DNA from: Haloarcula regularis
GTDB taxonomy: Archaea; Halobacteriota; Halobacteria; Halobacteriales; Haloarculaceae
DNA: 64,000 bases
Reading direction: 5' to 3'
Assembly (NCBI RefSeq): GCF_029338315.1
Contig: NZ_CP119794.1
Location: 2,666,001-2,730,000, forward strand
Part shown: in pieces, positions 37,218-46,043 of the stretch
Position numbering within the stretch: position 1 is the first letter of the stretch
How the letters are laid out: each line of letters begins with the position of its first letter
The notes under the pieces: generated by a model
The model's input: only the letters and a program-made list of their open reading frames with translations
Told to the model about the DNA's origin: nothing
The model's database searches: none
Program-made: the position numbers and the translations under genes

Positions 37218-40200
37218 TCAGAGCCGGTCGGCGACGGCTTCGATGGGGTGGGGCGGGATGTCCTCGGCGCCCTCGCGGTCGCCCAGTTGCGACCGGCAGG
37301 ACCCACCGGGGGCGACGACCCGGTCGCCGTCGCTCTCGTCGACCTCGTCGAACAGCAGGCGCCCGATGGTCTTCGAGAGGTCGTAGTGCTCGTCGTGGTA
37401 GCCGAAACTGCCGGCCATCCCACAGCAGGTCGTCTCCAGCGGGTCGACCTCGTAGCCGACCCGCCGCAGGACGCCGACGGCGTGGTGGTCCTTGTTGGTG
37501 GCTTTCTGGTTGCAGTGGCCGTGGTACGAGAGCGTTCCGGCGGCACCCGGCGAGCGGTCCGCGACGTCGAGATCGTCGTCGAGCCGGTTGACGTCGAGGT
37601 ACTCCAGGACGCCGTAGGCACTGGCCGCAACCTCTCCGACGCGGTCACCGTCGAGCAGGTCCAGGTACTCGTCCTGGAACATGACTGCGTCGGAGGGCTC
37701 GACGAAGACGACGTCCCACCCGTCCTCGACTCGCGGCGCGAGTCGTTCGGCGTTCGCCTCCGCCCGCTCGCGCGCGAGGTCCAGCATCCCGCCGGAGAAC
37801 GACGCCCGGCCCGACGGCGCGGTGTCGTCCGGGATGGCGACGTGGACGCCCGCCGCCTCCAGCACCTCGACGGCGGCCCTGCCAGCGGCGGGGTAGGAGT
37901 AGTTCGTGTACGTGTCCGGGAACAGCAGGACCCTGTGGTCGGCCTCGGCCCGCGAGACTGTCGACCCGCCGCGGGCCGCAAACCAGTCCTCGAGCGTCTC
38001 CCGCCGGAAGGGGGGCAGTTCGCGGTCCGGGTGGATGCCGAGCAGTTTCTGCATCGCGGTCCGGGCCCCCGGAATCTCGGTCGCCCAGTTCGAGACTGGC
38101 GCCAGCGCCGACCCCAGTTTCGAGGCCGCATCGATGTTGGCAAAGAGGCGTTCGCGCAGGCTCACGCCCTCCTCTTGGTGGTGCTGGTGTTTCACCTCCG
38201 TCTTGAGCTTCGCCATGTCGACGCCCGTCGGGCAATCGCTCTTACAGCCCTTGCAGCCCACACAGAGGTCGAGCACCTCCTCCTGGAACCGGTCGGCGTG
38301 GATCTCCTCTTCGGGCAGGTCGCCGCTGATGGCCGACCGCAGGAGGTTCGCCCGGCCGCGCGTGGTCTGGACCTCCTCCTTCGAGGCGCGGTAGGTCGGG
38401 CACATCACGTCCTCGCCGGTCTGCCGGCAGGTCCCACAGCCGTTACACAGTTCGACGAGCTCGGAGAAGCCGCCCTCCTCGCTGAAGTCGAGCGTCGTCT
38501 GTGGCTCGAGCGACCGGTACTCCGCCCCGTAGCGGAGGTTCTCGCGCATGTCCGCGCCGACGCCGCGGTCGGCGTCCGGGCCGACGTCCTCGGCCCCCGA
38601 CCGGTAGACGACGTTGCCGGGGTGCATCCACCACTCGGGGTCGAAGGCCGTCTTGACCGCCTTGAACGCCTGCCAGAGGTCCTCGCCGTACATCTTGGGC
38701 GTGAACTCGGTGCGGGCCATGCCGTCGCCGTGCTCGCCCGAGAACGAGCCGTCGTGGTCGAGCACCAGGTCCGTCACGTCGTCGGTGATGGAGTGCATGG
38801 CCTCGATGCCGCCCTCGGACTTGAGGTTGAGGATGGGCCGGATGTGGAGCGTCCCCGACCCCGCGTGGGCGAAGTACGCCGCCGAGGTGTCGTGGTCCTC
38901 GAGCACTTCCTCGAACTTCGTGACGTACTCGGCCAGCTCCTCGGGCGGGACCGTCGCGTCCTCGATGAACGGGTACGGTTTGGGGTCGCCGTCGAGGCTC
39001 ATCAACAGCGGGATGGCCGCCTTCCGGAGCTTCCAGATGTCGGCCTGGTCTCCCTCGTCGTAGGCCTCGACGACCTCGAAGGCCGCCCCGTTCTCGAGGA
39101 ACCGCTCGTTGGTGGCGGCGATCGCCGCCTCGAAGTCGTCGTGCAGTTCCGAGTCGTACTCCAGCATGAGCGCGGCGTCGGTCCCCTCGGGGATCGGTTC
39201 GACATACTCGGCGTAGCCGTCCGATTCGGCGGCCAGCCGGAACACCTCGTCGTCCATCAGTTCGACGGCGCTGACGTCGTATTCCAGGGCCACCGGGACC
39301 GCTTCCATCGCCGCGACCAGATCCTCGAAACAGTACAGCGCCAGCGCCGTCTCCTCCGGGACGGTCACGAGCGACAGTTCCGCCTCGACGATGACGCCCA
39401 GCGTCCCCTCCGCGCCGACGAACAGCTTCGCGAGGTTCATCACCTCCTCGCCGGCCTCGTTCTCGTAGACGACGCGATCGAGGTTGTAGCCCGTGACGCG
39501 GCGCTTGAGGTCGGGGTACCGGGCCTCGATCTCCTCGGCGTTGTCCTCGACGACCTGGCGAACTGTCTGATATATCTCGGCCTCGCGGTCGTTTTTGGAG
39601 ACGATCTCGTCCCACTCCTCGGAGTCGACGACGACCTCGCGGGCGTCGATGAGCGACCCGTCCGAGAGGACGGCTTTCACCTCGTCGGTGTAGGCGTCGG
39701 TGATGCCGTACCGAACCGAGTGTGCCCCCGTCGAGTTGTTGCCGATGCCGCCGCCGACCGTCGCCCGGTTCGAGGAGGCGGGGTCGGGCGCGAACTTCAG
39801 GCCGTACTCGCCCAGGCGGTCGTCGAGGTCGTCCTGGACGACGCCGGGCTGGATGCGGGCGGTCCGCCCCTCGGGGTCGACGTCGAGGACGTCGTCCATG
39901 TGTCGGGACATATCGAGGACGACACAGCCCGGACCGACGGTCTGTCCGGCGAGCGAGGAGCCGGTCCCTCGCGGGAGAATCGGCACCCCGTGGTCCGTGG
40001 CGACGTCGACCGCGGCGCGCACGTCCGCGACGTCGGTCGGGTAGACGACGCCGGCCGGCTCGGCTCGGTAGATGCTGCCGTCCGTCGCGTAGAGCACCTG
40101 TGCGTACTCGTCGAACTCGACGCGGCCGGTCACGCGCTCGCGGAGGGCCGACGCCAGCGCGCGGTACTCCGCGACGTCGGGGCGGCCCTGGTCGAGCTCG

Positions 40201-40238
40201 TGTGCCGACCACGTCGAACGTCCGTCTTCCGTAGCCAT
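37218..40238 (-). CDS. D-lactate dehydrogenase/glycolate oxidase-type FAD and Fe-S fusion protein
   Basis: 1006 residues in one clean frame. N-terminal FAD-linked oxidase: VPILPRGTGSSLAGQTVGPG, GKTARIQPG-type GRTARIQPGVV, ATVGGGIGNNSTGAHSVRYG and, later, YFAHAGSGTLHIRPIL; then FSGEHGDGMARTEF. C-terminal GlpC/GlcF part: two ferredoxin-type clusters CNGCGTCRQTG and CVGCKGCKSDCPTGV and a CCG domain with TTCCGMAGSFGYH. Such membrane-associated fusions oxidise D-lactate, glycolate or D-2-hydroxyglutarate and pass electrons to quinone. A long open frame on the opposite strand is a shadow. With the glyoxalase-fold gene next to it, D-lactate from methylglyoxal is one plausible substrate. Confidence 0.9.
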   Translation of the reverse strand: MATEDGRSTWSAHELDQGRPDVAEYRALASALRERVTGRVEFDEYAQVLYATDGSIYRAEPAGVVYPTDVADVRAAVDVATDHGVPILPRGTGSSLAGQTVGPGCVVLDMSRHMDDVLDVDPEGRTARIQPGVVQDDLDDRLGEYGLKFAPDPASSNRATVGGGIGNNSTGAHSVRYGITDAYTDEVKAVLSDGSLIDAREVVVDSEEWDEIVSKNDREAEIYQTVRQVVEDNAEEIEARYPDLKRRVTGYNLDRVVYENEAGEEVMNLAKLFVGAEGTLGVIVEAELSLVTVPEETALALYCFEDLVAAMEAVPVALEYDVSAVELMDDEVFRLAAESDGYAEYVEPIPEGTDAALMLEYDSELHDDFEAAIAATNERFLENGAAFEVVEAYDEGDQADIWKLRKAAIPLLMSLDGDPKPYPFIEDATVPPEELAEYVTKFEEVLEDHDTSAAYFAHAGSGTLHIRPILNLKSEGGIEAMHSITDDVTDLVLDHDGSFSGEHGDGMARTEFTPKMYGEDLWQAFKAVKTAFDPEWWMHPGNVVYRSGAEDVGPDADRGVGADMRENLRYGAEYRSLEPQTTLDFSEEGGFSELVELCNGCGTCRQTGEDVMCPTYRASKEEVQTTRGRANLLRSAISGDLPEEEIHADRFQEEVLDLCVGCKGCKSDCPTGVDMAKLKTEVKHQHHQEEGVSLRERLFANIDAASKLGSALAPVSNWATEIPGARTAMQKLLGIHPDRELPPFRRETLEDWFAARGGSTVSRAEADHRVLLFPDTYTNYSYPAAGRAAVEVLEAAGVHVAIPDDTAPSGRASFSGGMLDLARERAEANAERLAPRVEDGWDVVFVEPSDAVMFQDEYLDLLDGDRVGEVAASAYGVLEYLDVNRLDDDLDVADRSPGAAGTLSYHGHCNQKATNKDHHAVGVLRRVGYEVDPLETTCCGMAGSFGYHDEHYDLSKTIGRLLFDEVDESDGDRVVAPGGSCRSQLGDREGAEDIPPHPIEAVADRL

Positions 40239-40352
40239 GCGCTACCTCATGATTGATAATAGTTAAATCCTATGCCACGCGTTCACACTGGTGTCGGTCA
40301 CGGCGGCCACGGACCCACCAGCTATTTGACCACGGGTGGCACACGGTGAGCC

Positions 40353-40733
40353 ATGCCAAGCACAGCCGTGCTGCACGTGTGTCTGAACGTCGCCGACGCC
40401 GAGGAATCCATCGCCTTCTACGAACAGTTCGGTTTCGGGACGTCCTGGCAGTTCACCACGGCCGACGGCGCGACGACGAACTACTACGTCGCGGACGACG
40501 ACGGCGTCGAACTCCAGCTTTCCGAGACCGAGGGCGGGACGGACTTCGAGACCGGCACCGCGTGGGACCTCCTCGCGCTGGGCGTCCACGACGTCGACGC
40601 GACCGTCGAGCGGGTCGACCACTACGGTATCGCGAAGGAGCCCGGCCCACAGCCCGAAGCGGGTGCCTACACCGCCTTCGTCGAGGACCCGGACGGGCAC
40701 CTGGTCGAGCTCATCGAACCGCTGGACGAGTAA
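40353..40733 (+). CDS. Glyoxalase/vicinal oxygen chelate superfamily protein
   Basis: 126 residues, MPSTAVLHVCLNVADAEESIAFYEQFGF to HLVELIEPLDE. The two beta-alpha-beta-beta-beta repeats and metal ligands of glyoxalase I are suggested by His8 (LHVCLNV), Glu in VELQLSETEG, His in LGVHDVDATVE and Glu in LVELIEP; FVEDPDGHLVELIE is the classic glyoxalase ending. Divergent from the FAD/Fe-S fusion with a 114-base shared promoter region. Could be lactoylglutathione lyase-like or another VOC enzyme. Confidence 0.83.
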   Translation: MPSTAVLHVCLNVADAEESIAFYEQFGFGTSWQFTTADGATTNYYVADDDGVELQLSETEGGTDFETGTAWDLLALGVHDVDATVERVDHYGIAKEPGPQPEAGAYTAFVEDPDGHLVELIEPLDE

Positions 40734-40745
40734 CGAGCGGGTCGG

Positions 40746-42052
40746 TCAGTTACCGACGTTCGTCGCCCGTTCGACGACGTCGGCGCCGTACATCTCCTCG
40801 AGTTCCTCGTGCTGGTCGGGGCGGTGCTCGTAGACGTCCTGGAACAGCGCGACCGGCGTCTGGGCGGCCTGGTAGGTGGCCTCGTCCCACATTCGGTCCT
40901 TGCTGACCTCGACCTCGACGCCGTCGACGACCAGCGTCGCGGCCTGGGTCATTGCGATGGCGCCCTTGCCGGCCGCCTTGGCCGCCTCGAACTCCTCCAT
41001 CGAGTCGACGATGTCGTTCATGCTGGGGACGTACGACGTCATCTCCAGCAGTTCCTCGGTGACCTCGTCCTCGTCGAGGGTCCGCTCGTCGCCACCCACC
41101 GCCAGCGTGTAGGTGCCGTCGCCGTTGTCAGAAAGCGAGAGGTCAGGGCCGTCGTAGACCTGCCGGCCGTCCTCCTCGGTGAGTTCGACGTCCTCGTCGC
41201 CGACCTCGAGCAGCCAGCTGCCGGTCTTGGGCGGGAGCGGTGCCGTGTTCGCGGCGACGACCTGTCCCGGCGTCAGCGACCAGATGCCGGTCATCCCCTT
41301 CGCACGGTTCTCGGTCATCCGTTCCTGGTAGCCCGCCTCGTCGCGGATGTCGTCGTACGGGCCGTCGACCGCGATGAGCCCGGCCGCGCTGGCCCCGCGG
41401 GAGGTGTTGTGGCGCAGTTCCGGCCACGGCGGCAGTTCCCCGGTCGGGGTCATCGCGCGCATGTCCTTCGTGTAGTCGACCTCGCCGTCGACCAGCAGGA
41501 ACAGGCGCTCGAGGTTGTTCGAGGGCTTGCCCATCTCCTCGCGCAGGTCGCCCATTGCCAGCTCGGCCTCGCCGCTCTCGACGATGACCGACATCGAGAG
41601 GCTGCCCTCCTCGAGGCCGTACTCGTTCTCGACGATGGTGAAACACTCGTCGGCCTTCTTCCAGTCGTCGATGTCCCCGACCTCGGGGATGACGAACCCG
41701 TCGATGTGTTCGATGGCGCCGTTCTCGGGGTCGGCCACCTCCATCATGTGCTTGAACCCCTGGTAGCGTGTCCCCGGGGACTCGCGGTGCCAGACCATCC
41801 GCGGGTGGATCTCCCCGGGGAAGTCCGCCCCGTGGTCGGCGACCACGTCGATGATGTTCTGGATGCCCTCGTCACGCATGTTCGGGGCCGTCGCGTCCTC
41901 GTTGTCCGGGACCCACACGTCGGGGCCTGCATCCCGCGCAGCCGGGCCGCGCTCCGGATCATCTTCGCGGAGTCGTCCTCGCCTTCCACCGCCGTCGGCG
42001 ACGTGAAGAACGTTCGCACGAACTCACGGTCGTAGTGCCGCTCAACGCTCAT
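40746..42052 (-). CDS. aceB: Malate synthase, haloarchaeal type, frameshifted
   Basis: Condenses glyoxylate with acetyl-CoA to malate (glyoxylate or methylaspartate cycle). About 435 residues after repair, the size of the Haloferax type, not of bacterial AceB or GlcB. N-terminus MSVERHYDREFVRTFFTSPTAVEG; the frame is lost at a GGGG run (41922-41925 on the plus strand), one missing base; the restored junction reads RGMQAPDVWVPDNEDATAPN. Then PGEIHPRMVWHRESPGT, DGFVIPEVGDIDDW and MTGIWSLTPGQV follow to TNVGN. Start ATG 42052. Stop lies 12 bases from the glyoxalase-fold stop, convergent. Confidence 0.9.
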
Positions 42053-42443
42053 ATACGTTGGCGACGTTTCTATCGAAGCGACTTAACCGTTTGCATCACC
42101 CGGTACCGCGGGCGTCGTGCACCGGGCCCTTGCGCTCACACACCGATCCCGACTCGTTCGGAATGGTGAAACTCGATTGCGAGACGACACTTCGCGCGTC
42201 TCTCTCGGCCCAAACCATTTCACCCACTAATCGGACTATTGTCGACGTATTTTTCGATATATCAGATATAACCGCCCAAACGTCTCCCGGTGCCGTTACC
42301 GCCACCGTCCGCTCTCCGCCACGACGTTTCGCCATTCCGAACCAGACGTCCAGCACTCAGACATCGGGCCGCTCCTCCTCGCTCTCCCGGTCTGGTCCGG
42401 GTGACAGTAATTTTTATTCGCTGCCACCCGGTACGGCACCACA
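42053..42443. promoter_or_regulatory. Divergent promoter region of malate synthase and IclR genes
   Basis: 391 bases between two divergent starts. A+T-rich from about 42220 to 42275 (TCGACGTATTTTTCGATATATCAGATATAACC). No gene is seen. The IclR-type product of 42444 is a natural candidate to act here on itself and on malate synthase, by position only. Confidence 0.45.
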
Positions 42444-43208
42444 ATGACCGGAAACAAGTCGGAAACGGTCCGGGCGACCGAGACGTCGATGGCGGTCCTT
42501 TCGGCACTCGAAACGCTCGGCGGTGCCGCGACACTGACCGAAATCTGCTCGTCGGTCGAGTTCGCGAAGAGTACCGTCTACAAGCACTTGCGAACGCTCG
42601 AGGAGGGCGGCCTCGTCGTCGTCCGCGACGACACCTTCCACATCGGGTTACGGTGTCTGGAACTCGGTGGCATCGCCCAGCGTGAAGGCGGCATCTACGA
42701 GGTCGCGAAACCAGAGGTCCGACGGATGGCCGTCGAGACCGGCGAACTGGCGAATCTGATGGTCGAAGAGCGGGGCTACGGCATCTACGTTCACACTGCG
42801 AGCGGCGACCGGGCGGTGACCCTCGACACCGGCCTGGGCAAGCGCGTCCACCTCCACAAGACCGCCGTCGGGAAGGCGCTCCTCTCGAGTATGGCCGACG
42901 AGCGCATCGACGCTATCGTCGACGAGCACGGGTTGCCCGCGGAGACGGACAACACGATCACCGACCGCGAGTCTCTGTTCGACGAACTCGAGACGATTCG
43001 CGAGAAGGGGGTGGCCTACGACGAGGAGGAACGCGTCGACGGAACCGGGTGTATCGGGGTTCCAGTCGACACGGGCGACCGCCGCGAGGCCGCTATCAGT
43101 ATCACCGCCCCTATCCACCGTCTGACTGCCGGCGACACCCAGCAGCGGATCATCGAGATGGTCAAACAGACGGCCAACGTCATCGAAGTGAACCTGGCCC
43201 ACGAATAA
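42444..43208 (+). CDS. IclR-family transcriptional regulator
   Basis: 254 residues. N-terminal winged helix (SMAVLSALETLGGAATLTEICSSVEFAKSTVYKHLRTL) and effector domain (YIYVHTASGDRAVT-like GIYVHTASGDRAVT, LHKTAVGKALLSSMADE, GLPAETDNTITD, GTGCIGVPVDTGD, AAISITAPI). The E. coli IclR relative controls the glyoxylate bypass, and this gene is divergent from malate synthase and upstream of a hydroxyacyl-CoA-dehydrogenase-like gene, so control of acetate/C2 metabolism is plausible. Confidence 0.9.
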   Translation: MTGNKSETVRATETSMAVLSALETLGGAATLTEICSSVEFAKSTVYKHLRTLEEGGLVVVRDDTFHIGLRCLELGGIAQREGGIYEVAKPEVRRMAVETGELANLMVEERGYGIYVHTASGDRAVTLDTGLGKRVHLHKTAVGKALLSSMADERIDAIVDEHGLPAETDNTITDRESLFDELETIREKGVAYDEEERVDGTGCIGVPVDTGDRREAAISITAPIHRLTAGDTQQRIIEMVKQTANVIEVNLAHE

Positions 43209-43426
43209 CTCCGCGGCGAATCCACCATCACCAGTCCAGCGGACCGAACCGGCGCGTGGCGCCGACACACGCCCCGACGAGGCGATCCGTGTCCCTCTCC
43301 TATCTGGTGTACAATTGTTATTCTGTGGGTCGTTGTCCCCGGGTTCCCGGCCGGTCTGCGCGCGCAACTCACGATACACCAACTGCAAAGCATTTATTAT
43401 CGAAACTATCGAGAACAATACGTACT

Positions 43427-44377
43427 ATGCACGAAACCCACCGTGTCGGTGTCTTCGGGGCTGGCGATATGGGCCACGGCCTCGCGGCGCACTTCGCCGT
43501 TCACGGTCACGACGTGACCGTGTTGGACCACCGGCAGTCGAACCTCGACGCGGCCAGAGACAGGATTCACGACGTGGTCTCGTTCCTCAACGACGAAGAC
43601 GTTACCGACCACCCCCCGGACGCGGTCACTTCGGACATCGAGTACACGCTGGACACAGCGAGTGGCCTTTCCGGTGCCGACGTCGTCATCGAATCTGTGC
43701 CGGAAGACCTCGACGTGAAACACCAGGTGTTCCAGCAGATTGCCGAGGCTGCTCCGGGCGATGCGGTCCTCGCATCGAACACCTCCGGCCTCCCGATCAC
43801 GGACATCGCAGCGGGAGTAGCCGACCACGCCGAGCGTGTCGTCGGCTGTCACTGGTGGTATCCGCCGTATCTCCTCCCGACGGTCGAGGTCGTTCGGGGT
43901 GCGGAAACCAGCGACGAAACCGTCGAACGGGTCGAATCGCTCCTCCGATCCGTGGACCGAGACCCGGTCCTGGTCAACAAGGACGTCCCGGGGTTCGTCT
44001 GGAACCGTATCCAGATGGCCATCTTCCGCGAGTCACTTCACATCGTCGAGGAAGGGATCGCCTCTGCGGCGGACGTCAACAAAGCGATCCGTGACGGATA
44101 TGCGCTCAGAACGGCCGCAATCGGGCCGCTCGAAACGATAGATATCGCGGGACTCGATCTGGTTCAGACGGTCCTCGACGATCTCAGTCCACACCTCTGT
44201 AACGACGACGAAGCGAATCCCCTGCTCGAAGCACACCTCTCTGCGGGGCGCGACGGGATCCACAGTGGTGGCGGTATCTTCGAGTACGACGACTCGCCCG
44301 ACGAAATAACGCAAGCACGCGACGAACGAGTTATGGCGATCCGCCGAGCGCTCGAAGCGACTCGGGCCGACCGATGA
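43427..44377 (+). CDS. 3-hydroxyacyl-CoA dehydrogenase-family NAD-dependent oxidoreductase
   Basis: 316 residues from ATG 43427 (MHETHRVGVFGAGDMGHGLA). Rossmann motif GAGDMGHG, DVVIESVPEDLDVKHQVFQQI, SNTSGLPITDIA and the catalytic-His region GCHWWYPPYLLPTVEVV match the short 3HCDH/L-carnitine dehydrogenase/lambda-crystallin group; the C-terminal domain has KDVPGFVWNRIQMAIFRES and GPLETIDIAGLDL. Single-domain length, without crotonase. Oxidises a 3-hydroxy acid or its CoA ester. Probably regulated by the IclR gene just upstream. Confidence 0.86.
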   Translation: MHETHRVGVFGAGDMGHGLAAHFAVHGHDVTVLDHRQSNLDAARDRIHDVVSFLNDEDVTDHPPDAVTSDIEYTLDTASGLSGADVVIESVPEDLDVKHQVFQQIAEAAPGDAVLASNTSGLPITDIAAGVADHAERVVGCHWWYPPYLLPTVEVVRGAETSDETVERVESLLRSVDRDPVLVNKDVPGFVWNRIQMAIFRESLHIVEEGIASAADVNKAIRDGYALRTAAIGPLETIDIAGLDLVQTVLDDLSPHLCNDDEANPLLEAHLSAGRDGIHSGGGIFEYDDSPDEITQARDERVMAIRRALEATRADR

Positions 44378-45133
44378 CCATCCTCACGCTCCCACGGACA
44401 CGCTCCTCCCGGAGAGAACCGAGACACGATAAACGGTGCCAGGTGGCGATGCCCTGGGCGAAATCATAGTATACCCGTCGGTATCGAGGAAACAAAGATA
44501 CCAGCCACGTATCTGTGTCGGTCGGGAATTTATTCACATTAGTGGGGATTTGAGGCCGAAATTATGCTTGAGGGGCGTATTTAGGGACACATGAGTAATA
44601 TGTGTTTATAAAATCCGATTTTAATCTTCTATCTGCCCTGCAGACGAACCAAAAATACATATAGGACAACAGTGTGGCTGACTGGGGGTTAAAATGGGGG
44701 CGCTCGGCTCGAGACGGGTCTCGATCCCCTCACGGGTTGAGTGCTTGTCCGCCGGCCATTTCTCTATACGATCCCGAGGGCTACAGCAGTCGCAATCAGA
44801 CCAGTTTGCACGGCAGATTCGAGCGCCATCGAAGGCCAGTACAGAGTGCGGAGCACTGCGAGCGTGGCCGTAACTACGGTACGTCCACCGAATTTGAGCA
44901 AGACGTGCCTGGGTGGCGGGGCGCTGTACGAGGGACTATCTCTACCTGTGATTCTCACGAGAGGGTTGTGTCCCCTGCACTGGCCGACTTGTGGGCTGTA
45001 TCCGGAACGGCCTTGACATCTTGTCCGCGCCTGGGGGATTCAACAGCGCTACGTGGTCCGACCAGTGTAGCGAGTACACGATGCCTGCTTCAAAACGAAG
45101 TGGACTAGAACGGAAATCGCCAGTTCTCGGTGG
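44378..45133. other. Long gene-free region between convergent genes, with inverted repeats
   Basis: 756 bases lying between two 3' ends. Bases 44470-44680 are A+T-rich and promoter-like, including an ACACAT-N7-ATGTGT inverted repeat at 44587-44605. Another perfect hairpin, TCGAGAC-GG-GTCTCGA, is at 44709-44724. Open frames in both directions lack coding character; a 64-residue minus-strand frame at 44764-44958 has hydrophobic stretches but no recognisable family. An unannotated RNA is possible. Confidence 0.4.
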
Positions 45134-45940
45134 CTACGCCCACTCTGTTTCGACGACCCATGTCGGTCGTTCGAGGTCAGAGTCAGTTGCCTCAAACTCG
45201 AACGTGATCCTGTACGTCGTCGGTTCGTCGGTGAGCAACGTGACCAAGGCGTACTCCGCGTACGTCCCCGCAGGTGCCGTGACGTCCCAGGTCACGTTTG
45301 CCGATTTGACTACGTGCGTGTCGGTATCAGCACGTACCGTACCCGACGCTCTTGTAATGCGGTACGTCTCCCGCCCGTCGTACCAGCCGGGCCGTGGCTC
45401 GTAGACCGTCACTGCTGACGGGTCGCGTCCTTTGGCTTCGTACCCGGCGAGGAATAGACTGTTGACGAACACCGATGCCGTTCCCGAAACTGGTTGCGTG
45501 ACGCCAGTGCCGTTCTCTTTTTCGAGAAACCTCACGTGCTCTCCGTTCCTTTTCTCACGGACGAGTTTCCTATCCTCATCCTCGGTGATTAGTTCCCGAC
45601 GCCGCTCGGCTTCATTACTCCCCTCTACCGACAGCCTGTGGTAGACCGTTCCGTTCGCAGTGGGTTGGTATGCCTCTGAAACGATGTCGTCGTCCACGAC
45701 CTTCTGATACCATCCCCCGTCCGAGGTTACGACTCCCTCGAATGCCAGTCTCACCTGTCCGTCCACGACGAGACGCCCACTCGCGCTGTAGGCGTCTGTA
45801 TCGCTACCGGTGAATCGTTCCCCGGGAGCGCTCGCCGCGTGTGGTTCGGACGTCGTGAGCGGGTAGACGGCAGAGAAGATGAGTCCCAGACACACCACCG
45901 AAAGGATGCCAGTCAGGACACCGGCAGTACGAGTCTCCAT
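45134..45940 (-). CDS. Exported or membrane-anchored haloarchaeal protein, unknown function
   Basis: 268 residues from ATG 45940. One hydrophobic segment (about 8-29, VLTGILSVVCLGLIFSAVYP) is followed by a soluble acidic domain rich in beta-type residues: GRLVVDGQVRLAFEG, VYHRLSVEGSNEAERR, GWYDGRETYRITRASGTV and ITFEFEATDSDLERPTWV. No Cys lipobox; it is probably a signal anchor facing outside. The pattern resembles haloarchaeal outer-surface proteins of unknown role (lipoprotein LolA-like in layout). Beside an ABC exporter gene pair. Confidence 0.65.
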   Translation of the reverse strand: METRTAGVLTGILSVVCLGLIFSAVYPLTTSEPHAASAPGERFTGSDTDAYSASGRLVVDGQVRLAFEGVVTSDGGWYQKVVDDDIVSEAYQPTANGTVYHRLSVEGSNEAERRRELITEDEDRKLVREKRNGEHVRFLEKENGTGVTQPVSGTASVFVNSLFLAGYEAKGRDPSAVTVYEPRPGWYDGRETYRITRASGTVRADTDTHVVKSANVTWDVTAPAGTYAEYALVTLLTDEPTTYRITFEFEATDSDLERPTWVVETEWA

Positions 45941-46043
45941 ACTCGTTCACGGCATTCACCGGTCGAAACTATCACCCCATCGAAGCTGGAGACCGCCCAT
46001 TAGAGACGACCCGCTCTGTTGGTCCCCATCTTGCCAGGACGGG

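Noticed and set aside
37212..40256. 1014-codon plus-strand open frame
   Set aside because: It is the antisense of the FAD/Fe-S fusion gene, which has clear domains; long antisense frames are common at high G+C and this one has no recognisable motif.
44690..44780. tRNA-like sequence
   Set aside because: A hairpin and a GC-rich stem are present, but no cloverleaf with T arm can be drawn.
44764..44958. 64-residue minus-strand frame with hydrophobic stretches
   Set aside because: No start context or family resemblance; the first part is Pro/Ser-rich and the region has no coding periodicity that I can see.
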